A stretch of DNA of 64,000 nt from NCBI RefSeq assembly GCF_019797865.1, contig NZ_CP081869.1:4664501-4728500 (forward strand), read 5' to 3'. Each line of letters opens with the position of its first letter. Position 1 is the stretch's first letter. Shown here piece after piece: positions 29,311 through 37,575 of this stretch. The notes below the pieces were generated by a model. The model was not told where the DNA came from. It searched no databases and saw only the letters and a program-made list of their open reading frames with translations. Made by a program: the position numbers and the translations under genes. The DNA comes from Chenggangzhangella methanolivorans (GTDB taxonomy: Bacteria; Pseudomonadota; Alphaproteobacteria; Rhizobiales; Methylopilaceae).

Positions 29311-29604
29311 ATGACCGCCTTCTCGTCCAAGGTCGCCAAGACCGTCGCCGCCCTCGTCGCCGTCTCCACCCTCGCGCTCGCCGCCGCCCCCGCGGCCCAG
29401 GCCGGCGGCTGGCACGGACATCACCGCCATCACGGCTACGGCTACGGCGCGGCCGCTCTCGGCGGCGGCCTGCTGCTCGGCGCCCTCATCGCCTCGAACA
29501 GCCGCCCGGCCTACGGTTATGCCCGCGACTGCTGGATCGAGCGCCAGAAGCGCTACGACGCCTACGGCAACCGCTACTTCAAGCCGGTTAAGGTCTGCGA
29601 CTGA
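29311..29604 (+). CDS. Small secreted protein, tandem paralogue 3
   Basis: A 97-residue protein. The signal peptide (VAALVAVSTLALAAAPAAQA) is followed by a His/Tyr/Gly-rich stretch (GWHGHHRHHGYGYG), a hydrophobic glycine-rich segment and the C-terminal module CWIERQKRYDAYGNRYFKPV followed by KVCD. The start at 29311 follows GAAAGGACCG; the frame extends upstream but without a signal-like sequence. With 28291 and 28851 it forms a direct tandem family of three. Function unknown. Confidence 0.78.
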   Translation: MTAFSSKVAKTVAALVAVSTLALAAAPAAQAGGWHGHHRHHGYGYGAAALGGGLLLGALIASNSRPAYGYARDCWIERQKRYDAYGNRYFKPVKVCD

Positions 29605-29667
29605 CGCGAGCCGGATGATCTCTGTCCCCGAGGCGGGGCGTCCTGTCGGGCGCTCCGCTTCTTCGCG

Positions 29668-30423
29668 TCAGACCCCGAACCGGCCGAGACCCGGCAGGTT
29701 GAGCGCAGGGCGGCGCAGCTCGACGCCGAATACGGCGCCGAGGACATTGAGCTCCAGACCCTCACGCCAGCCGACGGTGAGCCCGCCATAGCCGCCGAGC
29801 GTGAAGCGGACGCCGGTCTTCGACGGCGTGAGCGCGACCCAGTCGCCGCCATAGGGATAGTCTTTCCCGACCGCGGTCGTCGGAAGCTTGGCGTCGAGCT
29901 CGGGCGCCGCCGCCATCACCGCGGCCACGAAGGTGTTGGAGTTCGGCCCCGGCCAGGCGCGGTAGTCGCTCTGTTCGCGGAACTTGTAGCTCTCGATCGC
30001 CGCCCGGATCTGCGGGATCGCGCGTTCGGCGCGCTCGCCGTCGGCGGCGAACACGACGTCCGGAACCCTGCCGAACCAGCGCCCGTCCGCCACGAAGCCG
30101 TTGACGCGGATGGGCTCTCCCCAGGCCGTGTAGTCGTAGCGGGTGTAGCTCGACGCGCCCTTCGGCTTCACCACGATCCAGCAATGGGTCGCGAAGATGC
30201 CCTTCCAGCGCACGGTCCGGGCCGCGAAGACGCGCACGACCGCCTCCTGCTGCTCGGACGCCGGTTTCAGCAGGCCCGCGCTGGAGCGGTCCGCCGTGCG
30301 CCAGCCGGCGGCCTCGCCGTCGAGCGCGTAGAGCGCCGCCGAGACGGCGAGCGGGGCGAGGAACAGCAGCACGAAGGCGATTGCGAGCAGGCGGAGCACG
30401 GACACTGGCGGGTCGGATTCCAT
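29668..30423 (-). CDS. DUF3750 domain protein
   Basis: A 251-residue protein with one N-terminal transmembrane helix (LLAIAFVLLFLAPLAVSAAL) and a soluble domain. Features of DUF3750 are visible: FATHCWIVVKPKGASSYTRY, then EQSDYRAWPGPNSNTFVAAV and the glycine-rich C-terminal GGYGGLTVGWREGLELN. The C and NxN residues recall a papain-like or NlpC-type layout but catalysis is not established. The family is common in alphaproteobacteria and uncharacterised. It converges with paralogue 3. Confidence 0.85.
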   Translation of the reverse strand: MESDPPVSVLRLLAIAFVLLFLAPLAVSAALYALDGEAAGWRTADRSSAGLLKPASEQQEAVVRVFAARTVRWKGIFATHCWIVVKPKGASSYTRYDYTAWGEPIRVNGFVADGRWFGRVPDVVFAADGERAERAIPQIRAAIESYKFREQSDYRAWPGPNSNTFVAAVMAAAPELDAKLPTTAVGKDYPYGGDWVALTPSKTGVRFTLGGYGGLTVGWREGLELNVLGAVFGVELRRPALNLPGLGRFGV

Positions 30424-30612
30424 GAGTTTGCGCGGCCTCCGCCGCGCTCGCCTGACATGGGCGCCGGCTTGATCGGAGGGGAGGGGGCCGCACGCGGTCT
30501 TGATGCCGCAGCGTCACGCCGAAGCGGCTGATCGGCAACGCGCAAAGACCAAACCGCCGCCGTGCCGACGAGGCGCGTTGACACCGGGCGGGCGTCTGGC
30601 GCACCAAGATTC

Positions 30613-33367
30613 ATGAGCAGCCGCCAGCCCCTGAACGTCTCGCTGACGCCCGAGCTCGAGGCCCTGATTTCTCGACGCCTCGCCTCCGGCGGCTATGCCG
30701 ACGTCAGCGACGTCGTCCGCGCGGCGCTCCAGGCGTTCCATGAGGGCGCCGAAGGGCCGTCGCCCCGACCCATGGACGGATGGCCTTACGCCGGCGGCGA
30801 CTGCGGCGCGCTGATCCGCTCGCGCGACTGGAGCCGGACGCCGCTCGGGCCGATCGACGGCTGGTCGCTCGAGCTTCGCGCGACCGTCGCCAACATCGTC
30901 AATTCGCCGGTCGCCAAAGTGCTGATGTGGGGGCCGTCCCACACGATGATCTACAACGACGCCTACAGCGAGATCGCCGGCTCCAACCATCCCCGCGCGC
31001 TCGGCGGCTCGGCGCCCGAGATCTGGCCGGAGATCTGGGACTGGAACAGCCGAATGCTCGAGGCGGGCTTCCGCGGCGAGCTGATGTCGTTCCGCGACCA
31101 GCCGATGACGCTCCTGCGCGGCGGGCGCGAAGACACCTTCGTCTTCGACCTGTTCTACACGCCCGTCTACGAGGCCGACGGCTCGATCGGCGGCGTGATG
31201 TGCACGGTCGTCGACAACAGCGTCCGCGTCGCGATCGACCGCAAGCTCGTCGAAAGCCACAGGCGGTTCCGCACCGCGATGGACGCGGTCCACGGGATCT
31301 TGTGGACCAACGACGCCTCCGGCCGGATGGCGGGCGAGCAGCCCGGCTGGGCGGCTCTGACGGGGCAATCCTACGAGGCGTATCAGGGCTATGGCTGGGC
31401 CGACGCCGTCCACCCTGAAGACGCGGCCGGAACGGTGTCGGCCTGGGAGGCGGCGCTCGCCGCCAAGGGCATGTTCGTCCACGAGCACAGGGTGCGCCGC
31501 GCCGACGGCGAGTGGCGGAGCTTCGCGATCCGCGCGCTTCCGATCATCGAGGCGAACGGCGAGATCGCCGAGTGGGTCGGGGTCCACACCGACATCACCC
31601 ATCAGCGCGCGGCCGAGAGGGCGCTGCGCGAGCATTCCGAGGCGCTTGCGCGCCAGATCGCGCATCGCGAGCGCGCCGAGGAGCAGCTCCGCCGCCTGAA
31701 CGAGGGGCTCGAGGCCCGCGTCGCGGCCGAGGTCGAGGAGCGCCGGCGCGCCGAGACCAAGCTCGCCCAGTCCCAGAAGATGGAGACCATCGGCAAGCTG
31801 ACGGGCGGCGTCGCGCACGATTTCAACAATCTGCTGCAGGTCGTCTCGGGAAACCTCCAGCTGCTCGCCAGGGACATCGTCGGCAACGAGCGCGCGGAGC
31901 GGCGCGTCGCGAACGCCATGGCCGGCGTCTCGCGCGGCGCCAAGCTCGCCGCCCAGCTTCTCGCCTTCGGCCGTCGCCAGGCGCTCGAGCCGAAGGTCGT
32001 CAATGTCAGCCGCCTGGTGCAGGGCCTCGACGACATGCTGCGCCGCGCGATCGGCGAGGCGGTGGAGATCGAGACGATCTTCTCGGGCGCGCTGTGGAAC
32101 ACCTTCATCGACCCGGTGCAGGTCGAGACCGCGCTGCTCAACATGGCGATCAACGCCCGCGACGCCATGGAGGGCCGCGGCAGGCTCACGATCGAGCTCG
32201 CCAACGCCCATCTCGACGACGCCTATGCGCGCGACCATGACGAGGTGACGCCGGGCCAGTACGTGATGCTCGCCGTCACCGACACGGGCTGCGGCATGAC
32301 GCCGGAGCTCGTCGAGAAGGTGTTCGAGCCGTTCTTCTCCACCAAGGCGGAAGGCAAGGGTTCAGGCCTCGGCCTCTCGATGGTCTACGGCTTCGTCAAG
32401 CAGTCCGGCGGCCATGTGAAGATCTATTCCGAGCCCGGCCATGGCACGACCATCCGCCTCTATCTTCCGCGCGCGGTGGAGGACGAGGACGTCGAGGTCG
32501 CGCCCGCCGCCGGCCCGCTCCAGGGCGGCACCGAGACCGTTCTGGTCGTCGAGGACGATCCCGAGGTGCGCGAGACGGTGATCGCGATGGTGTCGGATCT
32601 CGGCTACCGCGTGTTGCGGGCCGTGGACGCCACGAGCGCCCTCCACGTCATCGAAAGCGGCGTTCCGATCGACCTGCTGTTCACCGACGTCGTGATGCCG
32701 GGCGCGCTGAAGAGCCCGGAGCTCGCCCGCAAGGCGCGCGCGCGGCTGCCGGATCTCGCGGTGCTGTTCACCTCGGGCTACACCGAGAATTCGATCGTCC
32801 ATGGCGGAAAGCTCGACGCGGGCGTGGAGCTCCTGTCCAAGCCCTACACGCGCGAGGCGCTGGCGCGGAAAGTTCCGGCATGTGCTGGCGAACCGCCGCC
32901 AGCGCGCCATCGCTCCGGCGCCGCAGCCCGACGTCAAATCCCCTTCGTCGGAGCCCGCTGCGAAACCGCCTGTCGACGCCTCCGCGCCGACCGTCCTGCT
33001 CGTCGAGGACGATGCGCTGATCCTGATGAACACCGCCGAGATGCTGCAGCAGGCCGGCTACCTCGTGGTCGAGGCCCGCAGCGCCGAGGAGGCGATGGCG
33101 GCGCTTCGCACCGCGCCGGTCGACGTGCTGGTGACCGACCTCAACCTGCCCGGCGCCTCCGGGGCGGCGCTCGCCGCCGAGGCGCGCGCGCTGCGCCCCG
33201 AGGCCGCCGTGGTCTATGCGACCGGCGACGCGACAGCGGTGCGCGACGAGGCGGGGGCCAACATCCTGTCGAAGCCCTACGACGCCGCGGAGCTCTTGCG
33301 CGTGGTCGAGGCCGCGCGGGGCGGCGCGACCCGGCGAGAGGCGTCGTCCGAGAGCGAGCCGGCCTGA
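30613..33367 (+). CDS. Hybrid histidine kinase with N-terminal ribbon-helix-helix domain (frameshifted)
   Basis: The order of parts is: a ParD/CopG-type ribbon-helix-helix segment ([17 protein letters not shown], then [11 protein letters not shown]) in residues 8-50; a PAS-like domain around 60-215; a second PAS around 225-340 with a PAC end ([18 protein letters not shown]); a coiled coil; an H-box [17 protein letters not shown] with His at about 402; an ATPase domain ([28 protein letters not shown]); receiver domain 1 ([20 protein letters not shown]); and receiver domain 2 ([19 protein letters not shown]). The frame breaks near 32875 between the receivers, repaired by removing one T. The start at 30613 follows the RHH register. 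No transmembrane helix is seen, so it is cytosolic. Confidence 0.85.
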
Positions 33368-33389
33368 CGCTTCGGTCTGCGACCGGGCG

Positions 33390-33602
33390 CTACGGCTTGA
33401 CCAGCAGGACGTTCACGGCCTTCGCCACCACATGGACGGTCGAGCCTTCCGAGATCCCGAGCTCGGCGAGCGAATCGAGCGTCATCACCGACGTCATGCG
33501 GTAGTCCGTGCCCGCGAGGTTCACGGTCACTTGCGCCATCACGCCGCCTTTCTTGATCTCGACGACCTCGGCGGGAATGTCGTTGCGCGCGCCGTGCTTC
33601 AT
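33390..33602 (-). CDS. TOBE (Mop-like) domain protein
   Basis: A 70-residue single TOBE domain like the molbindins Mop/ModG, which store or sense molybdate. It opens MKHGARNDIPAEVVEIKKGG and ends VVAKAVNVLLVKP; the SVMTLDSLAELGISEGS stretch is the usual centre. It stands alone between the hybrid kinase and the tRNA fragment, with no mod genes nearby. Molybdate binding is inferred from the family. Confidence 0.85.
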   Translation of the reverse strand: MKHGARNDIPAEVVEIKKGGVMAQVTVNLAGTDYRMTSVMTLDSLAELGISEGSTVHVVAKAVNVLLVKP

Positions 33603-33727
33603 CCTCGGGTCTCCCGTCTGGCGCGGGCCGCTCCCGCGCGCTCGGCCGCCATCTAGCGCGCAAGCGGCGCGCAGAAAGGCGAGCCGCTTGGGGGCGGATC
33701 GGATCGGCGTGCGAAGGAAGGGAGGAT

Positions 33728-33776
33728 TGGCTGGGGGACCTGGATTCGAACCAGGACTAGCGGAGTCAGAGTCCGC
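33728..33776 (-). tRNA. 3' half of a tRNA-Gln(CTG): likely attachment site and island edge
   Basis: Read on the minus strand there is a full anticodon arm GCGGA-CTCTGAC-TCCGC (anticodon CTG), a 4-base variable loop, a T arm CCTGG-TTCGAAT-CCAGG, an acceptor strand TCCCCCA, the discriminator G and an encoded CCA. Where the 5' half should follow (33777-33805) there is no TGGGGGA acceptor strand and no complete D arm; only GGACA of the D stem may remain. Integrases that use tRNA genes leave exactly such a 3' half at one end of the inserted element. The accessory DNA begins on this side. It is not expected to make a tRNA. Confidence 0.8.
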
Positions 33777-34148
33777 ATGTCCGATTCAGATTGCCTCGCG
33801 AAAACCTTGCGTTTATCAGCGATCTTGCTGGCCGTCCGCTTGTCGGGGAGAGCGGGTGCGGTCGGTTTCTAACAAGCTGCTAACAAGGGGGCTCCATCAG
33901 CGTAATCTGTGGATGGTCGTCTGACGGTGGGATCCAAACCTGTGGTCAGCAGCGCGTTGAGTGTCCGGCCCGCGCTCCGCTTTGGCCAGCAGTCAACCTT
34001 CAACCTCTTGGCAAGTCCGACGAACTCCAGACCTTATGCCCGCAGGCGGAAACGAACAGGCTTCCACGCGGCTTCACCACTCCGTGCAGGAACCAAGGGC
34101 GTCATCGCGCTGTTGCATTTGTGACCCCACGCACGCAGGAGCCCCTCA
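33777..34148. other. Stretch with no convincing gene
   Basis: The 370 bases after the tRNA fragment hold no frame that looks like a protein. TTCTAACAAGCTGCTAACAAG at 33868 is a short direct repeat of CTAACAAG. An integrase gene, often found beside such an end, is not here; it may be at the other end, outside the window. Confidence 0.4.
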
Positions 34149-34163
34149 TGCTCAAGAGCATCC

Positions 34164-34631
34164 TCAAAACGATCTTGATGGGTTGGCTGGCGAAAACGGT
34201 TCATGGGCCGCAGTTCGCGTCCGATGCCTCGCGGCCGCGAAGCCTATCGCCGCTGAGACGTCTCGTTCGTAGAGACAACAAGGCCCGGAGCGCCAACTCC
34301 GGGCCTTTGCTTTGGCGCCGCTTTGGCGCCGGCCGATGGACGATGCGGTTACCAGCCCGGGGCGGTGCGTGTCACTGAGGCGGTAGCCCCAAGCGTCGAA
34401 CGTGATCCGGCCGGGGTGCGGGACGCCGTAGTCGAGTGTGAGGTCAGGCAGGTAGCCGACGACGTGTACGACCTGCTCAACGGTGTGGCCGGACTTCCGA
34501 AGGTTGTTCGCCACCAAGCGGTCGTTGATCGGAGCACGCGGCTGGCCGTCGAGGTCGAAGCGCTCGGCCCGGTTCATGACCGCGATGCGACCGCTTGGAG
34601 TTCGGCGGCTGGCGTAGGGATCCTCGCTCAT
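34164..34631 (-). CDS. Hypothetical protein, end uncertain
   Basis: From the ATG at 34629-34631 the frame reads as a natural polar protein for about 100 residues (MSEDPYASRRTPSGRIAVMN, then RKSGHTVEQVVHVVGYLPDL and FDAWGYRLSDTHRPG). After about 34330 the sequence runs across a GC hairpin at 34279-34310 and becomes Arg/Ala-rich, so the true stop was probably lost through a frameshift near there. I do not recognise it. It is the first plausible gene inside the accessory region. Confidence 0.35.
   Translation of the reverse strand: MSEDPYASRRTPSGRIAVMNRAERFDLDGQPRAPINDRLVANNLRKSGHTVEQVVHVVGYLPDLTLDYGVPHPGRITFDAWGYRLSDTHRPGLVTASSIGRRQSGAKAKARSWRSGPCCLYERDVSAAIGFAAARHRTRTAAHEPFSPANPSRSF
34279..34310 (+). 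terminator. Predicted terminator hairpin
   Basis: AGGCCCGGAG at 34281-34290 pairs with CTCCGGGCCT at 34297-34306, a perfect 10-bp stem with a 6-base loop, followed by TTGCTTTGG on the plus strand. The T run is weak. On the minus strand it could end the gene at 34631. Confidence 0.5.
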
Positions 34632-34692
34632 CGCCCGCATCCTGTCCCGGGTCTCCGTTTCCTCACAAGGCTCCGACCGGAGTTCGTTTTGG

Positions 34693-35442
34693 ATGGCGGC
34701 GCGCCCACCGCGTGGCTACGGTTGCCGCAACAACGGGGGCGTCGTCGTCTTGGAATATCTCATCGTCGCTGGCGTGCTGTATCTCGGCTATCGTTTGTGG
34801 CAAGCGAGGCTTGTGGTTCCCAAGGGACCAGTGCCAACCACCGAGGAAGCGGCATCTTCGGAGCGCTTCGTCCTCTACTATCTGTGCGACCAGGCCCGGT
34901 TTTCGTATTCCTACAGCGGCATGCCGGAAGTGTTCCGGGGCTTCGACACCGGGCGGCCTCCATTCGCTTTTCAGCAGTCGATCTTGGTCGCCCTCGGCAA
35001 CTACCTCTGGTTCGTGGAGGGCCGGGATCGGACGGAGAGGGACTATGACCTCGCGCTGGCCAATGTCCGGCTAGCTCTTCGAAACGGTATCAAGCGGTCC
35101 CGCGGTGATGTTGAGGCGTTCAAGGCCTCGGCCAATGCCGCATTCGAGGAACGCTTCGGTCGCCCCTTCGAGGCTGTCGCGTCTGAGATCGATGCGGCGG
35201 TTCTGGAGAGGATGGACGGAGAGATGGAGAACCGCCGCATGAGCCTTCATAAACGCTGTCCCTGGGTTCGGGGCTCCGGGAGCTCGGCGACCAGACTATG
35301 TTGCCGACCTCACCCAGCTCGGAGGCTCCCATGTCAGTCGCTTTCACGAACCCGTCGAAGGTCAGCGGTCAGGCCATCGGCCTCGGTGCCGTCACGGGCA
35401 TGGTGCTGGGCCAGGGCATGGCATCGGCGGTGCAGAATATAG
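34693..35442 (+). CDS. Membrane-anchored hypothetical protein, 3' end uncertain
   Basis: The first 185 or so residues look like a real protein: an N-terminal hydrophobic helix (VVVLEYLIVAGVLYLGYRLW) and a soluble domain with RFVLYYLCDQARFSYSYSGM and AFQQSILVALGNYLWFVEGR. After about 35250 the frame turns Arg/Ser/Pro-rich and overlaps the well-supported start of the next gene, so the stop has probably been missed through an indel or the tail is spurious. The start could also be a TTG near 34751, just before the helix. No family is recognised. Confidence 0.5.
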   Translation: MAARPPRGYGCRNNGGVVVLEYLIVAGVLYLGYRLWQARLVVPKGPVPTTEEAASSERFVLYYLCDQARFSYSYSGMPEVFRGFDTGRPPFAFQQSILVALGNYLWFVEGRDRTERDYDLALANVRLALRNGIKRSRGDVEAFKASANAAFEERFGRPFEAVASEIDAAVLERMDGEMENRRMSLHKRCPWVRGSGSSATRLCCRPHPARRLPCQSLSRTRRRSAVRPSASVPSRAWCWARAWHRRCRI

Positions 35443-35677
35443 TCGCGCAGGCCAATGACCGCCTGTCGAAGCAGGCCTACGGCGCGTGGCAGTCGGAGCT
35501 TGATGCGGCCCGCGGCTCGGCCGTCCACCTCGCGGACATCGCGGAGCGCACCATCGCGGCCTACGGCAAGGCTCTCAACCGCAACGACGACTCGAGGCCG
35601 AGGTTGCCCGTCTCCGCCGCGCGGTCGCGCAGCGTGACGCGGCACTTGGCGCGCTCAGCCGCCGGAGGGCCTCGTGA
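35331..35677 (+). CDS. Hypothetical coiled-coil protein (frameshifted)
   Basis: The ATG at 35331 has a GGAGG Shine-Dalgarno seven bases upstream. The protein starts MSVAFTNPSKVSGQAIGLGA, then a helical part (QAYGAWQSELDAARGSAVHL). Near 35590 the frame shifts: the next frame gives LEAEVARLRRAVAQRDAALG and ends RRRAS at 35677, a good coiled coil, while the original frame gives low-complexity Arg/Ser. Rebuilt length is about 115 residues. The stop overlaps a GTG start as GTGA. Small phage-tail-like or conjugation accessory proteins can look like this, but I do not recognise it. Confidence 0.45.
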
Positions 35678-35778
35678 CCGACGAGGAGTGGGGCGAACTG
35701 GTCGAGCGGTTCGGGGACGCGATCCACGAGGTGCCGGGACTGGGGAGGCGATCTCGGAGCGTCAGCGCCGCGGCGTGA
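35674..35778 (+). CDS. Very small hypothetical protein
   Basis: A GTG start at 35674 overlaps the previous stop as GTGA and encodes 34 residues beginning VTDEEWGELVERFGDAIHEV, an acidic amphipathic helix. The tail after about residue 25 is Arg/Ser-rich. An alternative frame (EAISERQRRGVKNAS) continues the acidic character, so another indel is possible. Translational coupling is the main support. Confidence 0.3.
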   Translation: MTDEEWGELVERFGDAIHEVPGLGRRSRSVSAAA

Positions 35779-36343
35779 AAAACGCCTCCTCCATGTCCGC
35801 GTCCTGCGAGAACGACTTGTTGAACAGCAACAGGTTTTGCCCGAACGAGTAGCGCTCGACCGCCATCTGGAGGTTCATTGCGTCGTTGCTCGTCGCGTAT
35901 CTCTCGGGGATGGTCCACTTCAGCGTCAGCGGCACGTGCTTAATGCCCGTCACCGCCGCGAGGTCGCACATTTCCTTCAAGGCCCGTTCGGCCATCTCGT
36001 CGCCAACGATGGATATATTGACCAGAGGCCGTGTGTAGCTGTCGGGGTTGCTCTTGTAGCCACCGTAGATGGCCCCGCGGCCCTCGATCATGCTGTCGGT
36101 CTGCCTGAATTTGACGATGGCCCCCGGGGGAGACTTGTCGTTGATGGTCATCGCCCACCCGACCCGACCGAAGAACTCGATGCCGTCTTCGGGGTCGCCG
36201 TTGTCCCTCGCCGTCAGATTCCGGATGTAGCCCACGACCTCGACGCGCAGCCAGCCCTCCTGCTTGTCTCCGCGGATCGATTTGACGACACGCTCGGACC
36301 ACGGCGGCTCGGCCTTTGTCGACCTCCTCTTGAACAGCTTCAT
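35762..36343 (-). CDS. Hypothetical protein
   Basis: A 193-residue soluble protein starting MKLFKRRSTKAEPPWSERVV with a strong GGAGGGG Shine-Dalgarno upstream; the frame extends to 36664 but that extra part is low-complexity Arg/Pro. The body is beta-rich (DNGDPEDGIEFFGRVGWAM, MIEGRGAIYGGYKSNPDSYT) and ends DADMEEAFFTPRR. No signal peptide or transmembrane helix is seen. I do not recognise the family. It converges with the small genes to its left. Confidence 0.65.
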   Translation of the reverse strand: MKLFKRRSTKAEPPWSERVVKSIRGDKQEGWLRVEVVGYIRNLTARDNGDPEDGIEFFGRVGWAMTINDKSPPGAIVKFRQTDSMIEGRGAIYGGYKSNPDSYTRPLVNISIVGDEMAERALKEMCDLAAVTGIKHVPLTLKWTIPERYATSNDAMNLQMAVERYSFGQNLLLFNKSFSQDADMEEAFFTPRR

Positions 36344-36536
36344 GCGCCCCTCCGACAAGGGCGCACAATGCCTGATCAGGCCGGAGGGCGGTAGCTCGCG
36401 GCGGGCCAGGAGGCGTGGACGCGCTGTTATACAGTCGAGGCGTGAGCCGCTACGACCTCGGTCAGGTCGACGAGGGAGGGGCATCGCGCGCGGACCCCCG
36501 AGGAGCCCGCGTTCAAGCAGCGTGGTTGCCGAGGGC

Positions 36537-37136
36537 TCACGCCCAGCGCGGCGTCGCGCTGCTGTCGGCCTTAAAGCGGCGGAGGCGCTCCGCGAACGGG
36601 ATGTCCTCCGGAATCTCGTCCTCGTCGCGAGCCGGGGCGTCGGCGAACTGACGATCCTTGTCATCTACGAATGGAACCGTCAGGCCCGAGCGTTCGCCCG
36701 CGAGGTGGAGCTCGCAAGTTTCCGGCCCGGCAACTGCGAGGTTGAAAAGCTCGGCCTCGGTGCGGGTGACCAGCCAACCCACCTGGGCGGGCGAAAGGCT
36801 CGAGAGGTCGATGCCGTCGCGGACAAAGGTGTCAGCGGCCGCGTAGGCGTGGACGGCCCGGCCGGCCGGAAGCTCGGGATCCAGCGTCGCCGCCATCGAA
36901 GCAGCGGTGATGCGCCCGCGCCCGATGCGGTCGAGCGCTTCGGTCACGCGGTCGACGGCAGCGTCAGCGTCTTCGCCGCGGGGGGCAGCCGGGAGCGGTG
37001 GCACGCCCTGACCGATACCCGCTACGTCGGCGAAGAATCTGACGGGGAGGTTCACAGCCCAAACGACGAAACCATAGAGGGACTCAAGGCCCACGAGCGC
37101 AGCGTTCTTGATGGCGTTCAGGATGGCGCGAAGCAT
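36537..37136 (-). CDS. Hypothetical protein with N-terminal hydrophobic helix
   Basis: A 199-residue protein. MLRAILNAIKNAALVGLESL and the following YGFVVWAVNLPVRFFADVAG form one or two membrane-associated helices. The rest is soluble and acidic, with SLSPAQVGWLVTRTEAELFN and EDEIPEDIPFAERLRRFKAD. GGGGGAGA precedes the ATG. No family is recognised. The 190 bases between it and the previous gene hold nothing I can support. Confidence 0.6.
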   Translation of the reverse strand: MLRAILNAIKNAALVGLESLYGFVVWAVNLPVRFFADVAGIGQGVPPLPAAPRGEDADAAVDRVTEALDRIGRGRITAASMAATLDPELPAGRAVHAYAAADTFVRDGIDLSSLSPAQVGWLVTRTEAELFNLAVAGPETCELHLAGERSGLTVPFVDDKDRQFADAPARDEDEIPEDIPFAERLRRFKADSSATPRWA

Positions 37137-37393
37137 GATGTCTCCCCCAGTTGACCCCCGAGATCTGCGCCGCCGGCCGGAATGGATCCAGGTTTCGCGC
37201 CGAGCGCGCCGTCAGCACATCCTTTCTGAAGCCGTTGGGGGATGGCCAACACACCGGGGGTGACCATGTGGCTGTCCGGCGGGTCGGCCGGGAGTGGTCA
37301 CCGATTGGGAGGCGCTGTCCTCCGGGGCTGTCTGATCGTTTGAGCGCCGCGCCGCCGCATGGGCTGGACGAACAGTGTCGGCTGGGCCCGTGA

Positions 37394-37443
37394 ATTCGGC
37401 GATCTCACCACGGAGACGCTCCCACGTGGGAGAATCGCCGAAT
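37394..37443. promoter_or_regulatory. Nested palindromes upstream of the DNA methyltransferase
   Basis: ATTCGGCGAT at 37394-37403 is inverted at 37434-37443 (ATCGCCGAAT). Between them CTCCCACGTGGGAG at 37419-37432 is a perfect 14-bp palindrome. The arrangement could be a regulator site for the methyltransferase promoter. Confidence 0.45.
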
Positions 37444-37488
37444 GTGCCAATCCATCCACGATGTCGGCTTCCGTGTTTGGATTGGCAC
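37444..37488. promoter_or_regulatory. Second inverted repeat upstream of the DNA methyltransferase
   Basis: GTGCCAATCC at 37444-37453 and GGATTGGCAC at 37479-37488 form a perfect 10-bp stem separated by 25 bases. It follows the nested palindromes without a gap and lies 88 bases before the methyltransferase start. Two adjacent hairpins suggest control at the DNA or RNA level. Confidence 0.45.
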
Positions 37489-37575
37489 TGCCTCAAATTT
37501 TACGGACCTCATGCACGGGCCCTTTGGGGGTCTTCGGGTAGGGCTGCGCGGGCAAGGACTCGGGGGAGGATTCGC

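Noticed and set aside
33728-33810. An intact tRNA gene at the tRNA-Gln site
   Set aside because: The acceptor 5' strand and most of the D arm are missing, so only a 3' half is called.
34149-34378. A small frame beginning MLKSILKTILMGWLAKTV with AGGAG upstream
   Set aside because: The start looks natural but the frame runs through the hairpin at 34279-34310 and becomes Arg-rich; not enough support.
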